Positions 9,986 through 21,137 of a DNA stretch of 64,000 nt are shown piece by piece. The notes beneath the pieces are model-generated. The model did not search any database and had not been told where the DNA came from. It saw only the letters and a list, made by a program, of their open reading frames with translations. Both the position numbers and the translations under genes were made by a program. The first letter of the stretch is position 1. The number at the start of each line of letters is the position of its first letter. The stretch is from an uncultured Pelagibacteraceae bacterium (lineage in GTDB: Bacteria; Pseudomonadota; Alphaproteobacteria; Pelagibacterales; Pelagibacteraceae), in contig CACDSN010000002.1 in assembly GCA_902555465.1 (NCBI GenBank), positions 35,900 to 99,899 of the forward strand, written 5' to 3'.

Positions 9986-11188
9986 TTATTTTACTCTTCC
10001 ATAAACATCTTGAAATCGAATTATATCTGTTTCTTTTAGAATTGGACCAGTTTGTACTTCAATAATTTTAACAGGTTTTATAAAATTATTTTGAATTCTG
10101 TGTATAGCGCCTCTAGGCACAAATACAGACTCATCAGGTTTTATGTAAAATTTTTTTTTATTGATTGTTATCATTGGTTTTCCGTGTGTTACCATCCAAT
10201 GTTCAGATCTAAAATTATGTTTTTGAAGACTTATGGAGGATTTGGAATTTACAGTTAATTCTTTAACAAGAAAGTTTTTACCTTCAAATAAATTAACATA
10301 TTTACCCCATGGTCTGTAATAAACATTATTTTTTTTAAAATATTTATTCTTATTCTTTTTATAGATTTTTGAAACTTCTCTCCAACTACCTAGATCTGAC
10401 CAAGGCATATTAAGTTTAATAGCATTTATATTTTTTGTTTTCTCCAAAATCGCATAATCAAAAGATTTCTCTATCGATTTAGAAAATGCACTTTTATTTA
10501 AATAGTAGGTATTATTTTTATATTTAGATTTTTTTACAGCCATATGGCAGCTTTTAAATATTTTTGGTTGGTGCTTTTTAAAATTATTGATAATTGAGTC
10601 CTTTCTTAAGAAAAACATACCTGAGTTCCAATAGCCTTTTTGTTTAATTATTTTTTTTGCTAATATTGTTTTAGGTTTTTCAATAAATTTTATAACTTTA
10701 TCTATATTATTAATTTTTTTTGATAAAAAATACCCATATTCACTTGATGGATTATTTGGTTTAATACCGAATATAAATATATTTTTATCGTCTAATTTAG
10801 ATTTATTTTTATTAATAGATTTATTTAGTATATTTGGTTTTTCTATTAAATGATCAGCAGCTAAATAGATTAAAGCTTGTTTTGATGGTATTTCTTTAAC
10901 TAATGCTGATGCCAAAATAGCGGGTGCAGTATTTTTTTTCTCAGGCTCTAAAATAATTTTATATTTTTTAATTTTATTTTTTTTTAGATATTTTCTTACT
11001 TCTTTCAGATATTTTTGATTAGTGCTGATTATAGGATGATCAAAAATTGGATTTTTTATCCTTTCAAGTGTTTTGCTTATAAGGTTCCAACCTCCAAAAT
11101 CTATAAATTGTTTTGCTTGATGTTTTTTTTGGCCTGGCCAAAGTCTTGTTCCTGCTCCTCCGCAAAGGACTATAGGTCTAATTTTCAT
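9986..11188 (-). CDS. manC: Mannose-1-phosphate guanylyltransferase / mannose-6-phosphate isomerase (type II PMI)
   Basis: PIVLCGGAGTRLWP, IEKPKTILAKK, WNSGMFFLRKD, C-terminal cupin SLQKHNFRSEHWMVTHGKPMITINKK...FVPRGAIHRIQN. Confidence 0.9.
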   Translation of the reverse strand: MKIRPIVLCGGAGTRLWPGQKKHQAKQFIDFGGWNLISKTLERIKNPIFDHPIISTNQKYLKEVRKYLKKNKIKKYKIILEPEKKNTAPAILASALVKEIPSKQALIYLAADHLIEKPNILNKSINKNKSKLDDKNIFIFGIKPNNPSSEYGYFLSKKINNIDKVIKFIEKPKTILAKKIIKQKGYWNSGMFFLRKDSIINNFKKHQPKIFKSCHMAVKKSKYKNNTYYLNKSAFSKSIEKSFDYAILEKTKNINAIKLNMPWSDLGSWREVSKIYKKNKNKYFKKNNVYYRPWGKYVNLFEGKNFLVKELTVNSKSSISLQKHNFRSEHWMVTHGKPMITINKKKFYIKPDESVFVPRGAIHRIQNNFIKPVKIIEVQTGPILKETDIIRFQDVYGRVK

Positions 11189-12906
11189 TAAATATCTGCG
11201 TATACTTTAACTTCATTTTTACCACCAGGATGAGTAGGAGCTCCAAGATAAGCTGGTCCTACTGTTTGTGCGTATTTCCAAAGTGTTCCGTTCCCAAAAT
11301 TTATTTTTTTTGGTTTCCATTTTTTCTTTCGAGCTACTAATTGCTTCTTTGACAAACGTACGTTTATTGTGCCTTTTTTTGCATCAATATCAATAATATC
11401 TCCATTACGCAGAAGGGCAATTGGTCCTCCTAAAGATGCTTCTGGACCAACATGTCCAATACAAAACCCTCTTGTTGCTCCTGAAAATCGTCCATCAGTT
11501 ATTAATGCTACTTTCTCGCCTTTCCCTTGACCATAGATTGCACCAGTAGTTTGCAACATTTCCCGCATACCTGGACCACCTCTTGGACCCTCGTATCTTA
11601 TAATAATAATATCTCCATCCTTATATTTTTTATTTTTGACGGCTTTATATGCAGACTCTTCATTATCAAAACATCTAGCTCTTCCTGTAAATTGTAATTT
11701 TTTTAGACCAGCTATTTTTACTATTCCACCTTCTGGTGCTAAATTACCTTTTAATCCAACAACACCTCCATCAGGCGATAATGGATTGTTATATTTTCTC
11801 ATAACTTTTTGATTTGTATTAAACTTAATATTTTTTAAATTTTCTCTTATAGTCTTGCCTGTAACTGTTAAACAATCTCCATGAATGTAGCCACCATCAA
11901 ATAAAGTTTTAAGAAGCATTGGTACGCCTCCAGCTTTCCACATATCTTTTGCAACATATTTACCACCAGGTTTTAAATCTGCTAAATAAGGAGTCTTTTT
12001 AAAAATTTTTGCAACATCCATAAGATCAAACTTTATTCCTATTTCGTTTGCGATTGCTGGTAAATGTAATGCTGCATTTGTTGACCCCCCTGTGGCTGCA
12101 ACTATTGTGGCTGCATTTTCTAATGCTTTTCTGGTTACAATATCTCTTGGTCTAATATTTTTAGATAATAAATTCATGACTGCTCTACCACTATCTAATG
12201 CATATTTATCTCTTTTAATATATGGTGCAGGTGTTCCTGCAGAAAATGGTAATGCTAATCCTATAGCTTCAGATACACATGCCATTGTATTTGCTGTAAA
12301 TTGTCCTCCACATGCACCTGCGCTAGGACAAGCTTTTAATTCAAGCTTTCTTAAAGCATGAGCAGTCATTTTACCTGATGAATATTTTCCAACACCTTCA
12401 AATACATCAACAACTGTCACATCCTTTCCATTAAATCTACCGGGTAGTATTGATCCACCATAAATAAAAACGCTTGGAACATTTAATCTAACCATTGCCA
12501 TCATTAAACCAGGTAAGGATTTATCACATCCAGCAAGACCAACTAGTGCATCATAACAATGCCCTCTAACTGTTAATTCAGTTGAGTCAGCTATAACATC
12601 TCTGGAAATTAATGAGGATTTCATGCCTTCATGACCCATAGCAATACCATCTGTTACAGTAATGGTACAAAATTCCCTAGGCGTTCCTCCTCTTTGATAA
12701 ACACCTTTTTTAACAGATTGTGCTTGTCTCATCAAAGCTATGTTGCATGGAGCTGCCTCATTCCATGTTGAAACTACACCAACGAAAGGCTTAGCAACAT
12801 CCTTTTCTGTAAGTTTCATTGCATAATAAAATGATCTTTGTGGTGCTTTATCTGGTCCTAAAGTTGTGTGCCTGCTAGGTAATTTTCTTTTATTAAATTT
12901 TTCCAT
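11188..12906 (-). CDS. ilvD: Dihydroxy-acid dehydratase
   Basis: [73 protein letters not shown]. Confidence 0.97.
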   Translation of the reverse strand: MEKFNKRKLPSRHTTLGPDKAPQRSFYYAMKLTEKDVAKPFVGVVSTWNEAAPCNIALMRQAQSVKKGVYQRGGTPREFCTITVTDGIAMGHEGMKSSLISRDVIADSTELTVRGHCYDALVGLAGCDKSLPGLMMAMVRLNVPSVFIYGGSILPGRFNGKDVTVVDVFEGVGKYSSGKMTAHALRKLELKACPSAGACGGQFTANTMACVSEAIGLALPFSAGTPAPYIKRDKYALDSGRAVMNLLSKNIRPRDIVTRKALENAATIVAATGGSTNAALHLPAIANEIGIKFDLMDVAKIFKKTPYLADLKPGGKYVAKDMWKAGGVPMLLKTLFDGGYIHGDCLTVTGKTIRENLKNIKFNTNQKVMRKYNNPLSPDGGVVGLKGNLAPEGGIVKIAGLKKLQFTGRARCFDNEESAYKAVKNKKYKDGDIIIIRYEGPRGGPGMREMLQTTGAIYGQGKGEKVALITDGRFSGATRGFCIGHVGPEASLGGPIALLRNGDIIDIDAKKGTINVRLSKKQLVARKKKWKPKKINFGNGTLWKYAQTVGPAYLGAPTHPGGKNEVKVYADI

Positions 12907-15533
12907 TATAAATTTTCTAAGGTTAGTTGTATTTTTTTAACATCTTTTTCTAAATTATTAAAGTTAGTTTTTTCCTGATCTATTAGCTTAGCTGGTGCCC
13001 TTTCTACAAAGTTTTTGTTAGCTAATCTTTGATTTATATTAACCATTTCTTTATTTAATTTATCTAGTTTTTTTTGGAGCGTATCTTTCACTCTTTTTAA
13101 ATCAATATCTTCATCAAAATAAATTTTAAATAGTTCACCATCCAATATTAATGAAGCTGATGATTTATTAAGGTCATTTAAAGTTAAATTTTTAATTCTT
13201 CCTAATTTCATTAAAATTGTTTTATTTTTATCAAAAAAACTTTGTATTTCATTGTTGGTTTTCTCTAAAGAAACTTCGATTAGTGAGCCGGGTGGTACAC
13301 CAAGCTCATTTTTGAATGATCTGATTGATGTAATAAAATCTATAATTTTATTAACTTCTATATGTGATTCATCGGTTTTTCCTTTTTCATGGGACCAGTT
13401 TGCGAACATTAAAAAATCTTTGCTATTTTTATCTAGTTTATTTTTGAGCCAAACTTCCTCGGTAATAAATGGTATAAAAGGATGTAATAAGATCAGTATT
13501 TCTCTAAAAATATAAGATGATACTATTCTTGTTTCCTCTTTAGAAGATTGATTTTCTGAATAATATATAGTTTTAGATAGTTCTAAATACCAATCACAAA
13601 AAGAATGCCATACGAACTGGTATACATTTTTTGCAGCTACATCAAATCTATAATTGTTGATATTTTTTTGAATGTTTTCGCTAACAATTAAAAATTCAGT
13701 AATTATCCATTTATTTATATTGTTATTAATATTTTTAGGTTTCTTTATCTCAGAAAAATCACAATTATTTTGAATAAGAAAATTATTAGCATTCCATATT
13801 TTATTTAAAAAATTTCGATTACCTTTAACCCTATCCTCTGAAAGTTTAACGTCACGCCCCGGAGATGCCATCGATAGAAGAGTAAATCTTAGTGCATCAG
13901 CACTGTATTTTTCTATCAATTCAAGTGGATCAATTACATTGCCTTTAGATTTAGACATTTTTTGTCCCTTCTCATCTCTTACCAAAGCATGTACATAAAT
14001 ATCTTTAAAAGGTTCTTTATTTAAAAATTCCATTCCAAGCATCATCATTCTTGCTACCCAGAAAAATATTATGTCAAAACCAGTAACTAAAACCGAAGTT
14101 GGATAGAAACGGTCTAAATAATCATTTTTTTTTGGCCAACCTAATGTAGCAAAAGGCCATAAACCAGATGAGAACCATGTGTCTAGAACATCTTCATCTC
14201 TTTTTAGTTCAACTTTTTTTTTATAAAAATCTTTTGCTTTTTGTTTTGCTACATCCTCATCTTCTTCAACAAAAACTTTACCATCAGGACCATACCAAGC
14301 AGGTATCTGATGACCCCACCATAATTGTCTAGAAACACACCATGGTTCAATATTGTCCATCCATTGAAAATATGTTTTTGACCAATTCTCTGGGAAAAAT
14401 TTTGTTTTTTTGTTTTCAACTATTTCTTTAGCTTTAATTGATAATTTTTTAGCATCCGCGAACCATTGTTCTGTCAAATAAGGTTCAATGATTGAATTAG
14501 ATCTATCACCATATGGAACCTTATTTTTTATATTCTCTTCTTTTACAAAATAATCTTTTTCTGTTAATAATTTGATTAATGTTTTTCGTGCCTCAAATCT
14601 ATCTAATCCATAAAATTGTTTAGGCGCTTTATCGTTAATTTTACCGTCTTTGGTTAATACATTTATTATCTCTAATTTATTTCTTTGACCTACTTCATAA
14701 TCATTAAAATCATGTGCTGGTGTAATTTTAACTGCACCAGTACCTTGTTCTGGATCTGCATATTCATCTTCTATAATTTTAATTTTTCTCTCTACAATCG
14801 GTATTATTGCATTTTTACCAACTATCTTTTTATATCTATCATCCGATGGATTAACAGCTATTGCGGTATCACCTAACATTGTTTCGGGTCTCGTAGTCGC
14901 AATAGTGATAAATTCTTTTGTATTTTCAATTTGATATTTAATATAGTAAAGTTTTGAATTTACTTCTCTTTGATCAACTTCTAAATCTGATATTGCTGTC
15001 TTTAAAACTGTATCCCAATTAACAAGTTTCTTTGATTTAAAAATTAAACCTTTTTTATATAAATCAACAAAAACCTTTCTTACTGATGCAGAGAGATTTT
15101 CATCCATTGTGAAAGCATTTCTAGACCAATCACAAGAACACCCTAATTTTTTAAGCTGATTGATAATTATATCACCATATTGATTTTTCCATTCCCACAC
15201 TTTTTTTACGAATTTTTCTCTTCCAATTTCATCTTTTTTAATACCTTCTTTTTCTATTTTTCTCTCAACAAGTGCTTGTGTTGCTATTCCAGCATGATCT
15301 GTACCTGGCTGCCATAAAGTTTCAAAGTTATTCATTCTATGAAATCTTATTAATAAATCTTGAATTGAATTATTCAAAGCATGGCCCATATGCAGACTAC
15401 CAGTTACATTAGGAGGAGGTATTACAATAGAAAATTTTTTTATGTTTTTTTTTGGTTTAAATAAGTTGTTATTTTCCCAATAAGAATAAATCTTATTTTC
15501 TACTTCTGTATGAATATATTTATCAGAACTCAT
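12906..15533 (-). CDS. valS: Valyl-tRNA synthetase
   Basis: [62 protein letters not shown]. Confidence 0.97.
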   Translation of the reverse strand: MSSDKYIHTEVENKIYSYWENNNLFKPKKNIKKFSIVIPPPNVTGSLHMGHALNNSIQDLLIRFHRMNNFETLWQPGTDHAGIATQALVERKIEKEGIKKDEIGREKFVKKVWEWKNQYGDIIINQLKKLGCSCDWSRNAFTMDENLSASVRKVFVDLYKKGLIFKSKKLVNWDTVLKTAISDLEVDQREVNSKLYYIKYQIENTKEFITIATTRPETMLGDTAIAVNPSDDRYKKIVGKNAIIPIVERKIKIIEDEYADPEQGTGAVKITPAHDFNDYEVGQRNKLEIINVLTKDGKINDKAPKQFYGLDRFEARKTLIKLLTEKDYFVKEENIKNKVPYGDRSNSIIEPYLTEQWFADAKKLSIKAKEIVENKKTKFFPENWSKTYFQWMDNIEPWCVSRQLWWGHQIPAWYGPDGKVFVEEDEDVAKQKAKDFYKKKVELKRDEDVLDTWFSSGLWPFATLGWPKKNDYLDRFYPTSVLVTGFDIIFFWVARMMMLGMEFLNKEPFKDIYVHALVRDEKGQKMSKSKGNVIDPLELIEKYSADALRFTLLSMASPGRDVKLSEDRVKGNRNFLNKIWNANNFLIQNNCDFSEIKKPKNINNNINKWIITEFLIVSENIQKNINNYRFDVAAKNVYQFVWHSFCDWYLELSKTIYYSENQSSKEETRIVSSYIFREILILLHPFIPFITEEVWLKNKLDKNSKDFLMFANWSHEKGKTDESHIEVNKIIDFITSIRSFKNELGVPPGSLIEVSLEKTNNEIQSFFDKNKTILMKLGRIKNLTLNDLNKSSASLILDGELFKIYFDEDIDLKRVKDTLQKKLDKLNKEMVNINQRLANKNFVERAPAKLIDQEKTNFNNLEKDVKKIQLTLENL

Positions 15534-15650
15534 TGATTATTGTTTTATAAATTAATCAAATTTAATAAACAATATCGAATTTGAATATTTAAATTATAGA
15601 CTAATTTACAAAATCAACTATATAAGATGATCAATAGACCCTTCAAAAAC

Positions 15651-15724
15651 GGCAACGTGGCGGAATGGTTACGCAGAGGATTGCAAATCCTTGTACCCCG
15701 GTTCGATTCCGGGCGTTGCCTCCA
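15651..15724 (+). tRNA. tRNA-Cys (GCA), CCA encoded
   Basis: Acceptor GGCAACG/CGTTGCC, anticodon loop ATTGCAAAT (GCA), T arm CCCCGGTTCGATTCCGGG, 3' TCCA. Confidence 0.95.
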
Positions 15725-15874
15725 AAACATAGATTTCTAAATTTCTAATAAAAAACGTAACTATTATATAAGTGAAGTTTACTGACTTGTGTTTAAGAAT
15801 TTTAATAAAATAAATTCACAATTTCGATTTACAGTTCAGCTTGTATGTTATAAAAGCTTTTGATTTTATAACAT

Positions 15875-15950
15875 TCCTCGGTAGCTCAGTTGGTAGAGCA
15901 GTTGACTGTTAATCAATTGGTCGCAGGTTCGAGTCCTGCCCGAGGAGCCA
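15875..15950 (+). tRNA. tRNA-Asn (GTT), CCA encoded
   Basis: Acceptor TCCTCGG/CCGAGGA, anticodon loop CTGTTAA (GTT), T arm GCAGGTTCGAGTCCTGC, GCCA end. Confidence 0.95.
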
Positions 15951-15954
15951 ATAA

Positions 15955-16323
15955 TTATCCAACCTTAGATATCTGTGAACTAATATTCAAATTTTTAGAA
16001 AATTTAATTTTTTGATCCTCAGTTAATTCAGAGTATAGTTTAACTAAAAAATTATAATTCACATTCATATGTCCTTCTTTTGATTTTTCTATATTTATTA
16101 AATATTCAGAAAAATCTTCAAAAAAATAGTTAATAGGTACTTTTAAATAATTTGATAATTGTAGCAATCTTAATGAGCTCACTCCATTAGTCCCTTTTTC
16201 ATATTTTTGAATTTGTTGAAATGTAACATTAATTGCTTTTGCAACTTTTGTTTGTGTTAAACCTAAAGCTAATCTTCTTAACTTAAGTTTGTTTCCTAGA
16301 TGTTTGTTAAAATTTTCTTCCAT
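15955..16323 (-). CDS. XRE/Cro-CI family helix-turn-helix transcriptional regulator
   Basis: LGNKLKLRRLALGLTQTKVAKAINVTFQQIQKYEKGTNGVSSLRLLQLSNYLKVPINYFFED; ATG at 16323 preferred over the TTG at 16338 in the track. Confidence 0.9.
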   Translation of the reverse strand: MEENFNKHLGNKLKLRRLALGLTQTKVAKAINVTFQQIQKYEKGTNGVSSLRLLQLSNYLKVPINYFFEDFSEYLINIEKSKEGHMNVNYNFLVKLYSELTEDQKIKFSKNLNISSQISKVG

Positions 16324-16478
16324 TCCTTGACCCCTCAATTAATTTCCGCAAGTGTTAGTTAAGATTATTTAGAGATTTAATGCAAGATATAAAATTTTTA
16401 ATTTTAAAGGATTTCTTGAGATTTGAGAAAGCTGTCAAGCACTAATTTATGACATTTATGCATTGCAGTTTAGAATAT

Positions 16479-17213
16479 TTATAAAATTTGACTTAAGAAT
16501 AATTTTGTACGGTCGCTCTTCGGGTTTGCAAAAAACTCTTTTGTTTCTGCTCTTTCAACAATCATCCCTTCATCCATGAAAATTACCTCATCAGCCACTT
16601 CTTTTGCAAAGCCCATTTCATGTGTAACTACTATCATTGTCATTCCAGCTTTAGCTAAATTTACCATTGCGTCTAGTACTTCTTTTATCATTTCTGGGTC
16701 TAAAGCAGATGTTGGTTCGTCAAAAAGCATTATTTTTGGCTCCATACATAAAGCTCTTGCAATTGCACATCTTTGTTGCTGTCCTCCTGAAAGTTGTCCT
16801 GGATATTTAAACGCTTGATCAGAAATTTGTACTTTTTCTAAGTGTTGCATTGCTAATTCTTCAGCATCTTTCTTTGGCATTTGTTTCACCCAAATAGGTG
16901 CAAGTGTACAATTATCTAATATTGATAAGTGAGGAAATAAATTGAATTGTTGAAATACCATTCCAACTTCAGCACGAATTTGCTCTATATTTTTAGTATT
17001 TTCACTTAATTCATTTCCATCAACTACTATTTGACCTTCTTGATGCTCCTCTAATCGATTTATACATCTAATTAATGTTGATTTACCTGAGCCAGATGGA
17101 CCGCAAACAACAATTTTCTTATTTTTTTCTACTTCTAAATTTATATTTTTTAAAACCTGGAAATCCCCAAACCATTTGTTTACATCTTTAATTTGAATAA
17201 TTGGATTAGACAT
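16479..17213 (-). CDS. aapP: General L-amino acid ABC transporter, ATP-binding protein
   Basis: [58 protein letters not shown]; polar amino-acid ABC ATPase. Confidence 0.93.
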   Translation of the reverse strand: MSNPIIQIKDVNKWFGDFQVLKNINLEVEKNKKIVVCGPSGSGKSTLIRCINRLEEHQEGQIVVDGNELSENTKNIEQIRAEVGMVFQQFNLFPHLSILDNCTLAPIWVKQMPKKDAEELAMQHLEKVQISDQAFKYPGQLSGGQQQRCAIARALCMEPKIMLFDEPTSALDPEMIKEVLDAMVNLAKAGMTMIVVTHEMGFAKEVADEVIFMDEGMIVERAETKEFFANPKSDRTKLFLSQIL

Positions 17214-17218
17214 TTTAT

Positions 17219-18652
17219 TTATCTCTCAGTTTTATATTTAATTTCTAAATTATAGCTATATTTACTCATTGCATAACAAATTATCCAGAAAATAATTGCT
17301 GCAAAGACATAGCCTTCCATTGCAAAACCCAACCATTCAGGGTTTGTTTTAGCCAAATTAAGCATTCCAACTATTTCAAGTAACCCTACAACAAAAATTA
17401 ATGGGGTATCTTTTACTAATGCTAAAAAAGTATTAGCAATTCCAGGAATTACTAATTTTAAAGCTTGAGGTAATATTACAAAAATATGCATTTTCCAATA
17501 ACCCATTCCTAATGATTTTGCAGCATCATATTGGCCCCTTGGTAATGCCTGCAAACCTCCTCTTATAACTTCTGCAACATAGGCCGCTTCAAATAAAGAA
17601 ATTGCAATTATACATCTTACAAGTTTATCTACATATACATCTTGAGGGAGAAACATTGGAAACATTACAGAGGACATAAATAAAACTGTTATTAGAGGAA
17701 CCCCTCGCCAAAATTCTATAAAACCAATGCAAATATATCTTATTAATGGAAAATCAGATCTTCTTCCTAAAGCTAAAGCCATACCTATCGGAAAACAAAA
17801 TATCAAACAAAAGAATGATATTATAAAAGTTAATGATAAGCCGCCCCATGCACCAGTTTCTACCCATACAAGTCCTTCAATCATTCCAAGCTCAATATAT
17901 TCTTCAAAGAAAAATACATATTTAAGTAGAATGTATAAGGTTATAGGGACTATTAAAAAGTAATATAACTTAAATTTATTAGGAATTAAAAACCCTAAAA
18001 TTATTGATACTGCCGCAGCTATAATCCCATAAGAAAAATCAAAAAATATTCTGCCACCTGAAATAAAAAAGTAAATAAATAGGAACGAAATAAAAGGGTA
18101 AATTACAACATAATATAATGTTAAATATTTTTTATACTTTTCTGTTGCAAAAAAACCGACAAGTCCTAAAGCAGTTAATGATATAAAAGATAAATTTATT
18201 CTCCATTGTTCTGCATTTGGATACATTCCATACACAAACCTTCTTAACCAGATTTTAATATATGTCCAGCATGCTCCAGTACCAGTGCAGGCTTCCTTTG
18301 AATCACCTACTATAGTTGCATCGATAATAAACCAATTTAGAAATGTAGGTAATGATTTTATAATTGTGAAAATAATTAATAAAGTAAGTATAGCATTAAA
18401 GTTATTTGTATTTATATTTTTATTAATTATATCAAGATTTTTAATACCTGAATGTTCAACTCTAATAAAATAAAGACCTACAAAACCAATAACTAAAGGT
18501 AAAATAAAGCTTAAAAAGCCTGGTAAAAAAGAAGTAACATTTATTAAGAAAAATGAATTTAAAAAAACATCAAAAATTGATAAAAAAATTAAAAATACAC
18601 CTAAGTAATAGTAATTATTAAAGTTATCTTTATTAATATTAACAAGTTTCAT
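17219..18652 (-). CDS. aapM: General L-amino acid ABC transporter, permease
   Basis: 477 aa; [87 protein letters not shown]. Confidence 0.92.
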   Translation of the reverse strand: MKLVNINKDNFNNYYYLGVFLIFLSIFDVFLNSFFLINVTSFLPGFLSFILPLVIGFVGLYFIRVEHSGIKNLDIINKNINTNNFNAILTLLIIFTIIKSLPTFLNWFIIDATIVGDSKEACTGTGACWTYIKIWLRRFVYGMYPNAEQWRINLSFISLTALGLVGFFATEKYKKYLTLYYVVIYPFISFLFIYFFISGGRIFFDFSYGIIAAAVSIILGFLIPNKFKLYYFLIVPITLYILLKYVFFFEEYIELGMIEGLVWVETGAWGGLSLTFIISFFCLIFCFPIGMALALGRRSDFPLIRYICIGFIEFWRGVPLITVLFMSSVMFPMFLPQDVYVDKLVRCIIAISLFEAAYVAEVIRGGLQALPRGQYDAAKSLGMGYWKMHIFVILPQALKLVIPGIANTFLALVKDTPLIFVVGLLEIVGMLNLAKTNPEWLGFAMEGYVFAAIIFWIICYAMSKYSYNLEIKYKTER

Positions 18653-18653
18653 T

Positions 18654-19805
18654 TTATTTCTCTTTAATTGCTATTTTTTTATTATACCAGTTCATCAAAA
18701 TTGAAATCGATACACTTAATGTCAAATAAGTTAACATTGTTATTGATACGATTTCTATCGCTCTACCTGTTTGCATTAAAGCAGTTCCAGCAAAAACCAA
18801 AACTAGATCTGGGTAAGCTATTGCTGCTGCTAATGAGGAATTTTTTGTCAAATTTAAATATTGGTTAGTTGTTGGAGGTATAATTATTCTTAACGCTTGA
18901 GGCATAATTACTAATTTTAAAACCTGATTGGGTGTTAATCCTATGGACGCTGCAGCTTCTTTTTGGCCCTTGCTTACACCTTGAATACCTGCCCTAACAC
19001 ACTCTGCTATAAACGTAGCTGTATATAAAGCAAGCGCTAAGGTTAAAGCTATTAATTCTGGGGGTAAACCAAGACCTCCATTAAATCTAAATGATGTTTT
19101 AGCCAACTGAACTAATTCAGGTATTTCAAAACTTAACGTTACACCTCCGATTATAAAACTTATCATAGGCAAGCCAACAATTAATCCTAATGAAATATAT
19201 AAAACAGGTATATGTTTTCCTTCATTTTCTCTCAATTTTTTTGAATAAGATCTAATAAAAATTATTGCAATTATTGCAGCAAGTAATGAATACATAAAAA
19301 TATCTAAATTATTCCATACAAAGGCTGGAATAAATAATCCTTTAATCGTTAAAAATATTACCCCAAATATTGGTTCAGCATCTTCTGGAAGGGGTAGCGC
19401 TCTTAAAGCTGCAAAGTACCAAAAAAATATTTGTAATAACAAAGGTATATTTCTAAAAAATTCTACATAATATGCCGCTGCTCTATTAATTAATAAATTT
19501 GAAGATAATCTTGCGATACCAACAACTACACCTATTATAGTTGCAAAAATTATACCTATAACTGAAACTAAAATAGTATTTAACAAACCAACTAAATAAG
19601 CTCTAAAATAAGAATGAGATCCATCATATTCAATTAACGAAAATTGAACATCAAAAGAGGACTCTTGGGAGAGAAATCCGTATCCAAAGGAAATTCCTCT
19701 GTTCTCCATATTTAATTGTGCATTGTAACTAAAGAAACCAAATATCAATGCTACAAAGGCTAGGGTTAGTACCTGAGGAATAATTTTTTTGAATTTGGCG
19801 TTCAC
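18654..19805 (-). CDS. aapQ: General L-amino acid ABC transporter, permease
   Basis: 383 aa; EFFRNIPLLLQIFFWYFA, TATFIAECVRAGIQGVSKGQKEAAASIGLTPNQVLKLVIMPQALRIIIPPTTNQYLNLTKNSSLA. Confidence 0.92.
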   Translation of the reverse strand: MNAKFKKIIPQVLTLAFVALIFGFFSYNAQLNMENRGISFGYGFLSQESSFDVQFSLIEYDGSHSYFRAYLVGLLNTILVSVIGIIFATIIGVVVGIARLSSNLLINRAAAYYVEFFRNIPLLLQIFFWYFAALRALPLPEDAEPIFGVIFLTIKGLFIPAFVWNNLDIFMYSLLAAIIAIIFIRSYSKKLRENEGKHIPVLYISLGLIVGLPMISFIIGGVTLSFEIPELVQLAKTSFRFNGGLGLPPELIALTLALALYTATFIAECVRAGIQGVSKGQKEAAASIGLTPNQVLKLVIMPQALRIIIPPTTNQYLNLTKNSSLAAAIAYPDLVLVFAGTALMQTGRAIEIVSITMLTYLTLSVSISILMNWYNKKIAIKEK

Positions 19806-19829
19806 AATGGCTTTATAAATCTTTTAAAA

Positions 19830-19859
19830 AAAAAGGGCTAGAAGAATCTAGCCCTTTTT
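19830..19859 (-). terminator. Rho-independent terminator/attenuator between aapJ and aapQ
   Basis: Stem GGGCTAG/CTAGCCC (19835-19841 / 19848-19854), loop of 6 nt, flanked by A/T tracts giving a U run on the minus-strand transcript. Confidence 0.85.
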
Positions 19860-19878
19860 AATCTATTTTTTTAAGCAA

Positions 19879-20916
19879 TTATCTTGCTGGAGGAGTATAT
19901 AATAATCCACCATTAGTCCAAATTTCATTTGGACCTCTGTCAGGTAAGATACCAGTGTCAGCTATATTTCTCTTATAACTTTCACCGTAGTTACCAACTT
20001 GTTTGATAATTCTTAAACTCCAGTCATTATCTAGACCTAATGCTGCACCCATCTCACCTTCAGCACCAACTATTCTTTTCACAGCTGGATTATCTGAAGT
20101 TTTTAGTGAGTCTGCATTTCCAGAATTAATTCCGTACTCTTCAGCTTCGATCATGGTATTTAAAGACCATCTTACGATATCTTCCCATACTGCATCACCT
20201 TGTCTTACAACTGGTCCTAAAGGCTCTTTAGAAATAGTTTCTGGTAATACTATATGATCATCAGGATTAGACATTTTAGTTCTTTGAGCTGCTAAACCTG
20301 ATTTGTCAGTTGTGTAAGTATCACATCTTCCAGCATCATATGCAGCTACGACTTCGTCAGCTTTTTCGAAAGCAACTGGCTCATAAGAAATTCCTTTTGA
20401 ATTAAAGAAGTCTCTCATATTTAGCTCAGTAGTAGTTCCAATGTTAGTACATGCTGAAATACCATCTTTGAAATCATTCACAGATGACATTCCTGAATTT
20501 TTTCTAACCATGAAACCTTGGCCATCATAAAAGTTAACACCAACGAAAGTTAGTCCAATGTCAGCGTCTCTTGATAAAGTCCAAGTCGTATTTCTTGATA
20601 AAACATCGATTTCACCTGATGTAAGTGCAGTAAATCTTTCTTTAGCACTTAGGGGTGTAAACTTAACTTTATTTGCATCACCTAGTACTGCAGCAGCTAC
20701 CGCTCTACATACATCTACGTCAACACCTGTCCAATTTCCTGATGCATCAGCATTTGAAAATCCAGGAAGACCTTGAGAAACACCACACTTAACAAAACCT
20801 TGTTTGATTGTGTTTTTTAGAGTTTTTGATTTCTTTGCAGCAAATGACTCAGTGGCAAATCCAAAAAGAACAGCTACTACAGCTAGCAAAGAAGTTATTT
20901 GTTTGATTTTAAACAT
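19879..20916 (-). CDS. aapJ: General L-amino acid ABC transporter, periplasmic binding protein
   Basis: MFKIKQITSLLAVVAVLFGFATESFAA signal peptide; KCGVSQGLPGFSNADASGNWTGVDVDVCRAVAAAVLGD; ATG at 20916 preceded by GAGGAG, so the track start at 20958 is too early. Confidence 0.94.
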   Translation of the reverse strand: MFKIKQITSLLAVVAVLFGFATESFAAKKSKTLKNTIKQGFVKCGVSQGLPGFSNADASGNWTGVDVDVCRAVAAAVLGDANKVKFTPLSAKERFTALTSGEIDVLSRNTTWTLSRDADIGLTFVGVNFYDGQGFMVRKNSGMSSVNDFKDGISACTNIGTTTELNMRDFFNSKGISYEPVAFEKADEVVAAYDAGRCDTYTTDKSGLAAQRTKMSNPDDHIVLPETISKEPLGPVVRQGDAVWEDIVRWSLNTMIEAEEYGINSGNADSLKTSDNPAVKRIVGAEGEMGAALGLDNDWSLRIIKQVGNYGESYKRNIADTGILPDRGPNEIWTNGGLLYTPPAR

Positions 20917-20935
20917 TATCTCCTCATATTTATAT

Positions 20936-20973
20936 TTATTTGTTAACAAATAATTCAAATTTTAATTTGAATT
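20936..20973. repeat. Two adjacent inverted repeats in the aapJ 5' leader
   Basis: TTATTTGTTAACAAATAA (20936-20953, perfect 18 bp palindrome) and AATTCAAATT-TT-AATTTGAATT (20952-20973). Confidence 0.8.
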
Positions 20974-21049
20974 AATTAAATTAAAGCAGAAACTTAAATA
21001 CTGATCAATCTTTAAATGTTAAATAAATGCATGAAAAAGTATGACTTTA

Positions 21050-21126
21050 TGGCGCGCCCTGAAGGATTCGAACCTCCGACCCACGGTTTAGAAAACCGTT
21101 GCTCTATCCAGCTGAGCTAAGGGCGC
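21050..21126 (-). tRNA. tRNA-Arg (TCT), CCA encoded
   Basis: Minus strand GCGCCCTTAGCTCAGCTGGATAGAGCAACGGTTTTCTAAACCGTGGGTCGGAGGTTCGAATCCTTCAGGGCGCGCCA; anticodon TCT. Confidence 0.95.
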
Positions 21127-21137
21127 AAAGATTAGAA

